Shown one piece after another: positions 57,812 through 64,000 of a DNA stretch of 64,000 nt. Each line of letters begins with the position of its first letter. Within the stretch, counting starts at the first letter, position 1. The stretch is taken from positions 40,078 through 104,077 of the forward strand of contig JBARIW010000003.1 of the NCBI GenBank assembly GCA_049799955.1, given 5' to 3'. The translations under genes and the position numbers were made by a program. The notes below the pieces were generated by a model. It did no database searches. It was not told where the DNA came from and saw only the letters and a program-made list of their open reading frames with translations. The DNA comes from JBGTFE01 sp049799955 (GTDB lineage: Bacteria; Acidobacteriota; Blastocatellia; Pyrinomonadales; Pyrinomonadaceae).

Positions 57812-60784
57812 ATGAAAACTGCAAAATTTTACACCGGTCTGTTTTTGTTTCTGTTTTGTTCGTCGATTCTTTTAGGACAAACGAAAGATTTCACGCAATA
57901 CGTCAACCCGTTTGTCGGAACGGGCGGGCACGGGCACACGTTTCCCGGCGCGACCGTGCCGTTTGGAATGGTTCAGCTTTCGCCCGACACGCGAATAGAC
58001 GATTGGGACGGTTCAAGCGGCTATCATTATTCGGATAGCGTGATTTACGGCTTTTCGCACACGCATTTGAGCGGTACGGGAATTCCCGATTACTGCGATA
58101 TTTTATTTGCGCCGACCATCGGGCAAACCGAATTTTTCGCTAAATCGGGCGATGTCGGCGAGAACGGCTACGCATCGACGTTTTCACACACGAACGAAAA
58201 AGCGGAAGCCGGATATTATTCGGTCAGGCTCGACGAAGGCGACATTTTAGCCGAAATGACGGCGACCGAAAGAGTCGGGTTTCATCGTTATACTTTTCCC
58301 GCCGGCTCCGAAGCGAATTTGATTTTAGACCTCAAACATCGTGATAAAGTTCTGGATTCGGAATTAAAAATCGTCGGCGCAAACCGCATCGAAGGCTTCC
58401 GGCGTTCGAGTTCGTGGGCGAAAGACCAGGTCGTTTATTTCGTCGCCGAATTTTCCGAGCCTTTTGCCGATTACGGAATAACAATCGACGACAATCCGGC
58501 GGAAAAACCGGAGAAAGCGAAAGGAACGAACATCAAGGCTTTTTTTCGTTTCGCGGTCGATAAACCTTTGATGGTCAAAGTCTCGCTTTCGCCGACCGGA
58601 ATCAGCGGCGCGAGACGAAATATGCTCTCGGAGATTCCGCGCTGGAATTTTGAAAAAGTCCGCGCCGACGCGAAAACGGCGTGGAACAAAGAGCTTTCAA
58701 AAATCGAAGTTTCGGGCGGAAGTCCGGCGGAAATGACAAATTTTTACACCGCGCTTTATCATACGAAAATCCAGCCGAACGTTTTTCAGGACGTTGATAA
58801 AGGCTATCTCGGCGACGATAAACAGGCGCACACGGCAAACGATTTTACAAATTACACCATTTTTTCGCTCTGGGACACATTTCGCGCCGCGCACCCGCTT
58901 TACACGATTATCGACCAGCGGCGAACGGCGGATTTTATCAACACTTTTATCAAGCAATACGAGCAGGGCGGCAGGCTTCCGGTTTGGGAGCTTGCCGCCA
59001 ATGAAACCGATTGTATGATTGGCTATCATTCGGTTTCCGTCATCGCCGACGCGATGTCGAAAGGCATCAAAGGCTTCGATTACGAAAAAGCGTTCGAAGC
59101 CGCGAAACACGGTGCGGAACTGAATCATTTCGGCTTGGAAGCCTACAAAAAACGCGGCTATATCTCGATGGAAGACGAGCAGGAATCGGTTTCCAAAACT
59201 CTGGAATACGCTTACGACGATTTTTGTATCGCGCAAATGGCGAAGATTCTAAAGAAGCCGCAGGACTACGAAAATTTCATCAAACGCGCGCAGTTTTACA
59301 AAAATCTTTATGACAAGCAGACGGGTTTTATGCGCCCGAAGCAGAACGGAAATTGGATTTCGCCGTTTGCGCCGAATGAAGTTACGTTTCATTTTACCGA
59401 GGGAAATTCGTGGGTTTATTCGTTTTTCGTGCCGCAGGACGTTTCGGGTTTAATCGGGCTTTACGGCGGAAAGGCAAATTTTGCAAAAAAACTCGACGAG
59501 CTTTTTTCGACCGAACAAAAACTCGCCGGACGCGAACAGCCCGATATTACCGGTTTAATCGGGCAATACGCGCACGGCAACGAGCCTTCGCACCACATCG
59601 CGTATTTGTATAATTATGCCGGCGAGCCGTGGAAAACGCAGAAAATCGTTCGCAAAATTCTGGACGAATTTTATAAACCGACGCCCGACGGTTTAATCGG
59701 CAACGAGGACTGCGGGCAAATGTCGGCTTGGTATATCCTGAGCGCGCTCGGCTTTTACGAGGTCAACCCGTCGCAGCCGGTTTACACAATCGGAACGCCG
59801 CTTTTCAAAGAAGCGAAAATCAATCTCGAAAACGGCAAAGCTTTTATCATCAAAACGAATGAAAGACCGGTTCGCAATATGCCGAAAGACCGGGAAAAAT
59901 GGCTGCCCGCGCCGGGTTTTATCGATTCGGCGAAGCTTAACGGTAAAAATTACCGAAAGTCGTTCTTTACGCACGACGATTTAATGCGCGGCGGAACGTT
60001 GGAATTTACGATGTCGTATTTTCCGAACGAAAAATGGTTCACCGAATTTCCGGTTTCGCGCATTGCCGACAGCTTTCCGGCAGTTCCGACGATTGAATCG
60101 AAGCGAAGTTTTGAAACGGAAACGGAAGTGAAAATTTCGATGCCCGAAGCAGGCGCGAAGATTTTTTACACTCTCGACGGCAGCGAGCCGGACGCAAATT
60201 CCGCTCAATATTCGAAGCCTTTTACAATCGCCGAAACAGCAATCATAAAAGCGATTTCGATAAATCCGAAAGGAGAAAAAAGCTACGTTGCCGAATCGAA
60301 ACTCAGCAAAATGCCGCACGATTGGGACGTGAAATTGTTTTCGACCTACAATCGCCAATATACGGGCGGCGGCGCGCGAGGCTTGATTGACGGCATTCGC
60401 GGGACAACGAATTTTGCTTCGGGCGAATGGCAGGGTTATCAATCGCAGGATTTTGTCGCGGTTATCGATTTGAAACGCGAAACTGAAATAAAACGGCTCG
60501 GCGGCGGATTTCTACAGGTCGCGCGAAGCTGGATTTGGATGCCGACGCGCATCGAGTTTGAAGTTTTAAATGATAACGTCAATTTCACAAAAGTCGCCGA
60601 GATAAAAACCGACGTTTTGCCCGAAGATATGGAACATAAAATCCGCGATTACGTGCAGACGATTTCGCCCGTCAAAGCCAGATACGTGCGCGTCAAAGCT
60701 TATAATTTAGGCAAAATTCCGGCGTGGCATCCGGGCGCGGGCTTTGACGCGTTTATCTTTGTGGACGAGATTTTTATCGATTAA
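57812..60784 (+). CDS. Secreted GH92 alpha-mannosidase with CHB_HEX_C and F5/8-C domains
   Basis: 990 residues, 2 bp after GH20. Signal peptide (FLFLFCSSILLGQ), then GH92 signatures DFTQYVNPFVGTGGHGHTFP, VPFGMVQLSPDT, SGYHYSD and FSHTHLSGTG, and the C-terminal catalytic part with GNEDCGQMSAWYILSALGFY. GH92 enzymes are Ca-dependent exo-alpha-mannosidases. After it come a CHB_HEX_C domain (GAKIFYTLDGSEPDANSAQY, like that of GH20) and a discoidin/F5-8-type domain (RGLIDGIRGTTNFASGEWQG). Together with GH20 it should trim N-glycan-like glycans. Stop overlaps the S41 stop by 4 bp. Confidence 0.95.
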   Translation: MKTAKFYTGLFLFLFCSSILLGQTKDFTQYVNPFVGTGGHGHTFPGATVPFGMVQLSPDTRIDDWDGSSGYHYSDSVIYGFSHTHLSGTGIPDYCDILFAPTIGQTEFFAKSGDVGENGYASTFSHTNEKAEAGYYSVRLDEGDILAEMTATERVGFHRYTFPAGSEANLILDLKHRDKVLDSELKIVGANRIEGFRRSSSWAKDQVVYFVAEFSEPFADYGITIDDNPAEKPEKAKGTNIKAFFRFAVDKPLMVKVSLSPTGISGARRNMLSEIPRWNFEKVRADAKTAWNKELSKIEVSGGSPAEMTNFYTALYHTKIQPNVFQDVDKGYLGDDKQAHTANDFTNYTIFSLWDTFRAAHPLYTIIDQRRTADFINTFIKQYEQGGRLPVWELAANETDCMIGYHSVSVIADAMSKGIKGFDYEKAFEAAKHGAELNHFGLEAYKKRGYISMEDEQESVSKTLEYAYDDFCIAQMAKILKKPQDYENFIKRAQFYKNLYDKQTGFMRPKQNGNWISPFAPNEVTFHFTEGNSWVYSFFVPQDVSGLIGLYGGKANFAKKLDELFSTEQKLAGREQPDITGLIGQYAHGNEPSHHIAYLYNYAGEPWKTQKIVRKILDEFYKPTPDGLIGNEDCGQMSAWYILSALGFYEVNPSQPVYTIGTPLFKEAKINLENGKAFIIKTNERPVRNMPKDREKWLPAPGFIDSAKLNGKNYRKSFFTHDDLMRGGTLEFTMSYFPNEKWFTEFPVSRIADSFPAVPTIESKRSFETETEVKISMPEAGAKIFYTLDGSEPDANSAQYSKPFTIAETAIIKAISINPKGEKSYVAESKLSKMPHDWDVKLFSTYNRQYTGGGARGLIDGIRGTTNFASGEWQGYQSQDFVAVIDLKRETEIKRLGGGFLQVARSWIWMPTRIEFEVLNDNVNFTKVAEIKTDVLPEDMEHKIRDYVQTISPVKARYVRVKAYNLGKIPAWHPGAGFDAFIFVDEIFID

Positions 60785-61983
60785 TTTCCTTTGATGTAAT
60801 CAATCGCCGCCTGAAACTGCGCGTCGCGTCCGGCGAGCAAATCTTTGCGCGTTAGATTCACAATCTTATTCGGAATCACGCCGCGACCTTCGATGATGAC
60901 GCCTTTCGGCGTGTGCGGCTGACCGAGTGCGTAAATCAGCAGCGCGCCGGTCGGAAGCTCGGCGATGTCGGCGTCCAAATCTTCGCCTTTGGTCGTTTTT
61001 CCGATGACGAAGGCTCGTCCCGATTCCTGCATTCCGGCGGAAAACTGCTCGCTCGCCGAGCCGCTGAACTCATCAACGAGAATTACGAGTTTGCCGGAAT
61101 ACGCCCCTTTTCCCGGCTTTGCCTTGTAATCAAAATCTTCGCCCTGACGCGTTTTCGTAACCATCAGCAGAGTTTCTTTATCGAAAAACATATTCGCCAT
61201 TTTCAGCGCGACCTCGTCGTCTCCGCCGCTGTTGCCGCGCAAATCGATAATAATTCCGGGCGCGTCTTTCATAGATTCGATTGCCGCCGCGATTTGCGCG
61301 TCCAGAACTTTGACGAAATTTGAAAAGCGAATGTAGCCGATATTATTTTCCAGACGTTTTGCTTCAAACAAAGCCGAAATATTAAGCCCGCCGCCCAAAC
61401 TGCCTTTTTCCGCGTTGCTTAAAATCGCGCGTTCCAGCGTTACTTCTTTGAGCTCGTCTTTTTCATCCAGAAAGAGAAGTCGGAGCGTCGTGTTCGGCTC
61501 GCCGGTCAGTTTTCTTTGCAGGTCGTTGAAATTTTTTAGCGCTTCGCCGTCAATTTTTACGACGACATAGCCGGTTTTCAGTCCGGCTTTCGCGGCGGAA
61601 GAGTTTTCTAAAATGCGTGTAATGACAATCTGATTTTCAATTTCGCGCAAGCCGAGTCCGGTCGACGCGGCGACGCCGCTTAATCTTTTAAGCTCGTTGG
61701 GCGTGAGGACAACCAAATGCGAAACTTTCAGCTCGCCGAGCATTTTGTTGAGCAAAACGTAAAGCTCTGCGTCCGATTTAACGGCTGAAACCTTCGGCGC
61801 GTAATCGGCGCGAACTTTTTTCCAATCGACGCCGCCGAAGTTCGGGTCGTAAAATGTTTCGTTGACAATTTTCCAGACTTTTTCAAAAGTCTTCTGACGA
61901 ATCTGCGGCGTGCTTTCGTTTTGTGCCTGCGCCGAAATTGCCAACGCGGATAAAAGCATAAAAAAGGCGATAAATTTTTTCAT
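60781..61983 (-). CDS. Secreted S41-family peptidase (CTP-like)
   Basis: 400 residues. Signal peptide (FIAFFMLLSALAISAQAQ), an N-terminal helical part (FEKVWKIVNETFYDPNFGGVDW), a PDZ domain (TGLGLREIENQIVITRILEN to LTGEPNTTLRLLF, about 110-190) and the tail-specific protease fold. Catalytic serine lies in FSGSASEQFSAGM and the lysine region is GKTTKGEDLD; DLRGNSGG is the substrate-site motif. Located in the periplasm or outside. Convergent with GH92. Substrate unknown. Confidence 0.9.
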   Translation of the reverse strand: MKKFIAFFMLLSALAISAQAQNESTPQIRQKTFEKVWKIVNETFYDPNFGGVDWKKVRADYAPKVSAVKSDAELYVLLNKMLGELKVSHLVVLTPNELKRLSGVAASTGLGLREIENQIVITRILENSSAAKAGLKTGYVVVKIDGEALKNFNDLQRKLTGEPNTTLRLLFLDEKDELKEVTLERAILSNAEKGSLGGGLNISALFEAKRLENNIGYIRFSNFVKVLDAQIAAAIESMKDAPGIIIDLRGNSGGDDEVALKMANMFFDKETLLMVTKTRQGEDFDYKAKPGKGAYSGKLVILVDEFSGSASEQFSAGMQESGRAFVIGKTTKGEDLDADIAELPTGALLIYALGQPHTPKGVIIEGRGVIPNKIVNLTRKDLLAGRDAQFQAAIDYIKGN

Positions 61984-62125
61984 ATTTTTACTACCGGATT
62001 TGGAATTTTGGGGAAAGCTTCGAAAATCTCTTACGCGCCGGATGGCAAAAAGGTTTTCCGCCGTTTAGAATAATTTATGTTAATCTTTTTCTCAAATCTG
62101 TAAATCGATAAAGGAAGGAACTTTT

Positions 62126-63670
62126 ATGAAAAGACGTTTTCTGCCCGTTAATCTGCTTTTAATTTTTCTTTTTCTGCCTGTTTTCGCTCTTGCGCAGGAT
62201 TACAGCGCGAAGCTCGCCGAAATCGATGCTTATGTCGAAAAGACGCGGGCGGAATGGAATGTGCCGGGCATGGCGGTGGCGATTGTAAAGGACGATAAGG
62301 TTGTTTTCGCCAAAGGCTACGGCGTCCGCGAGCTTGGCAAAACCGACAAGGTTGACGAAAATACCTTGTTTGCGATTGCGTCGAACTCAAAAGCTTTTAC
62401 AACGGCGAGTTTAGCGATTTTGATTGACGAAAAGAAGCTGAATTGGGACGACAAAGTTTCAAAATATCTGCCCGAATTCGAGATGTACGATGCGTATGTT
62501 ACGCGCGAAATCACGATTCGCGATTTGTGTTCGCACAGAAGCGGGCTCGATACGTTCAGCGGCGATTTGCTCTGGTATGAAACGACTTATCCGACCGACG
62601 AAATTTTGCGGCGCGTGCGCTTTCTGAAACCGACTTCGAGCTTTCGCTCCGCTTTCGGTTATCAAAATCTGATGTTCACGGCGGCGGGCAGAATCATCGA
62701 GAAAGTTTCCGGCAAAACCTGGGGCGAATTTGTTCGGACACGGATTTTAACGCCGCTCGGAATGACGCGAACGGTGGCGACAATTAAAGATTTGAAGGAC
62801 AATTTTGCGATGCCGCATAACGAATCGGGCGGCAAGCTCCGCGTTCTGCATCTCGGAAACGTTGACGGCGCGGCTCCAGCGGCGGGACTCGAATCAAGCG
62901 TGAAGGATTTGGCAAACTGGATGCGGCTTCAGCTTAATCGCGGCACTTTTGAAGGCAAGCAGATTTTTACAAAAGAGCGTTCGGCGGAAATGTGGTCGGC
63001 GGTAACGCCGCTCGGCGTCAATCCTTTCCCGGCAAAAGAAGCGCCGACGAAGCTTTTTTCGGCTTACGGTCTGGGCTGGTTTCTGAACGATTATCGCGGC
63101 AGAAAAATGGTTAATCATACGGGCGGGCTTGACGGGATGCTTTCGCAGACGGCATTGCTGCCGGAAGAAAATCTCGGCGTCGTCGTGCTGACAAATTCCG
63201 AAGCGGGCGCGTATTCGAACGTCCACAACAAGATTTTCGACGTTTTTCTCGACGTAACGCCGAAGCGCGATTGGAGCGCCGAACGTCTCAAACGCGCCAA
63301 AGAGGCGAAAACGAGAGACGAGGCGGCAGATAAAAAAATCGTCGACGCCCGTGTTCAAAACACAAAACCGTCGCTGCCGCTCGCAAATTATGCGGGAACT
63401 TACGGCGGCGAAATGTATGGCGATGCGACCGTTGCGGAAGAAAACGGCAAGCTCGTTCTGCGCCTTTTGCCCTCGCCGAATTTCGTCGCCGATTTGGAAC
63501 ACTGGCACTACGACACTTTTTTGATTCACTGGCGACCGACCGTTGCGTATAATTTCCCGCGCGGCTTCGTTACGTTCACGATTGACAAAGCGGGCAAACC
63601 GGACGAGCTGAAAATCGACCAGCCGAACAACGATTTCTGGTTTTACGAGCTGGAATTTAAGCGCAGGTAA
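62126..63670 (+). CDS. Secreted serine hydrolase of the class C beta-lactamase family
   Basis: 514 residues. Signal peptide (LLLIFLFLPVFALAQ), catalytic domain with SNSK (86-89) as SxxK, the YxN element as YQN in FGYQNLMFTAAG, and HTGG near 332 for the third motif. A DUF3471-like C-terminal domain (LANYAGTYGGEMYGDATV) follows. Such proteins are esterases or D-amino-acid peptidases in most cases, not antibiotic-inactivating enzymes. A strong GGAAGG ribosome site precedes the start. Divergent to the S41 gene with about 140 bp between. Confidence 0.9.
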   Translation: MKRRFLPVNLLLIFLFLPVFALAQDYSAKLAEIDAYVEKTRAEWNVPGMAVAIVKDDKVVFAKGYGVRELGKTDKVDENTLFAIASNSKAFTTASLAILIDEKKLNWDDKVSKYLPEFEMYDAYVTREITIRDLCSHRSGLDTFSGDLLWYETTYPTDEILRRVRFLKPTSSFRSAFGYQNLMFTAAGRIIEKVSGKTWGEFVRTRILTPLGMTRTVATIKDLKDNFAMPHNESGGKLRVLHLGNVDGAAPAAGLESSVKDLANWMRLQLNRGTFEGKQIFTKERSAEMWSAVTPLGVNPFPAKEAPTKLFSAYGLGWFLNDYRGRKMVNHTGGLDGMLSQTALLPEENLGVVVLTNSEAGAYSNVHNKIFDVFLDVTPKRDWSAERLKRAKEAKTRDEAADKKIVDARVQNTKPSLPLANYAGTYGGEMYGDATVAEENGKLVLRLLPSPNFVADLEHWHYDTFLIHWRPTVAYNFPRGFVTFTIDKAGKPDELKIDQPNNDFWFYELEFKRR

Positions 63671-63811
63671 ATAAAAGGCATAAATATACTTAACCGGAGC
63701 TGCGCGGCTTTCCACAAATAATCGAGAATAATTAGATAAATTCTTGATTTCATTCATTTCAACTGAATATTTATGCAAAGCCGCGCTCAATACTTCAGAG
63801 TAAAAATCGCT

Positions 63812-63846
63812 GCCGGGCGCGCCTTGCAAAGTGCGCCCGGCTTTTA
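63812..63846. terminator. GC-rich terminator
   Basis: GCCGGGCGC (63812-63820) and GCGCCCGGC (63833-63841), followed by TTTTA. It lies about 140 bp past the serine hydrolase stop. Confidence 0.7.
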
Positions 63847-63861
63847 TTTGTGATAAAGTGA

Positions 63862-63999
63862 GGCTTTGCACCAAAAGTCTTTGAATGATGAATAATGTTC
63901 GGTTTTAGAATAACTTAAAAGCGTAATTCCGAACATTATTCACTTTATCAAACTTTTACAGACGAATATTCGGCTCTTCCTGAGTATTGGTGCAAAGCC
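63862..63999. mobile_element. MITE-like element with perfect 13-bp terminal inverted repeats
   Basis: GGCTTTGCACCAA (63862-63874) and TTGGTGCAAAGCC (63987-63999) flank 112 bp that contain a second perfect pair, GAATAATGTTCGG (63890-63902) and CCGAACATTATTC (63929-63941). The inner pair uses heptad-like GAATGAT words. It could be a non-autonomous element or one end of a larger one beyond the window. No target duplication can be checked because the window ends here. Confidence 0.5.
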
Positions 64000-64000
64000 A

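Larger units (their letters stand above)
63671..64000. other. Noncoding end of window: nested inverted repeats
   Basis: No supported ORF. An inverted pair GCGCGGCTTT (63702-63711)/AAAGCCGCGC (63777-63786), a terminator at 63812, and a MITE-like element to the window end. AAAGCC/GGCTTT blocks recur in all of them, suggesting related pieces. Confidence 0.6.

Noticed and set aside
62126..63670. Antibiotic-resistance beta-lactamase
   Set aside because: SxxK/YxN/HTGG with a DUF3471-like tail is typical of the broad serine-hydrolase family; nothing indicates beta-lactam hydrolysis.

Overview
The window (64 kb, mid-range GC) reads as chromosome of an Acidobacteriota member, most likely of the class Blastocatellia. 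This is inferred from the gene families and was not tested against a database. The pointers are four secreted von Willebrand A proteins of the type common in Acidobacteria, two long Ser/Thr kinases fused to PD40 or TolB-like/TPR sensor parts, a Sigma70_ECF-type sigma factor beside one of them, TonB-C-terminal secreted proteins, FG-GAP, WD40 and PQQ propeller proteins, and GH20/GH92 glycosidases. There is no prophage, plasmid, CRISPR, rRNA or tRNA signature.

Layout. 0-6.4 kb: 3' end of an amino-acid-dehydrogenase-like gene, then mostly minus-strand genes (VWA protein, SDR/reductase, quinone oxidoreductase, methyltransferase, hypotheticals). 6.5-12.2 kb: mainly plus-strand genes (PepSY protein, redoxin, lipB, WD40 protein, lipoprotein, esterase). 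12.3-20.8 kb: a complete minus-strand cell-elongation cluster mreB-mreC-mreD-mrdA-rodA followed by a class A PBP. 21-26.2 kb: lon, two TonB-C proteins, Hsp20, CBS and Rieske proteins. 26.3-31.9 kb: sigma factor, zinc-type anti-sigma factor, PQQ-like protein and a two-DTG aspartic protease. 32-42.6 kb: radical SAM protein, FG-GAP protein, ECF sigma factor, two receptor-like kinases and a small Cys-tailed protein. 42.7-48.3 kb: SRPBCC protein, three VWA proteins and a phosphohexomutase. 48.3-54.4 kb: ileS with a leader region, then lspA, a GNAT gene, lgt and rluD. 54.4-64 kb: secreted GH20 and GH92 glycosidases, an S41 protease and a serine hydrolase.

Two things stand out. First, ileS is preceded by what looks like a classical ribosome-stalling attenuator: a promoter, a 19-codon leader peptide with four consecutive Ile codons, and two mutually exclusive hairpins, the second a strong terminator. 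Second, most gene junctions carry a long imperfect palindrome whose arms are tandem copies of a 7-nt word (8 or 10 nt at a few loci). The word differs between loci but is matched between the two arms of one locus. These elements separate every gene of the mre/mrd cluster, supply start and stop codons or terminal residues of several proteins, and sit in frame inside rluD and the PQQ-like gene. They recall cyanobacterial heptanucleotide STRR repeats and Rickettsia palindromic elements, but their structure is their own.

Functionally the window joins envelope growth (mre/mrd, PBPs), lipoprotein maturation (lgt, lspA), protein quality control (lon, Hsp20), signalling (two sigma factors, one anti-sigma factor, two kinases) and a set of exported proteins for binding and for glycan or peptide breakdown. 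Start codons were chosen to avoid N-terminal extensions translated from the palindromes.
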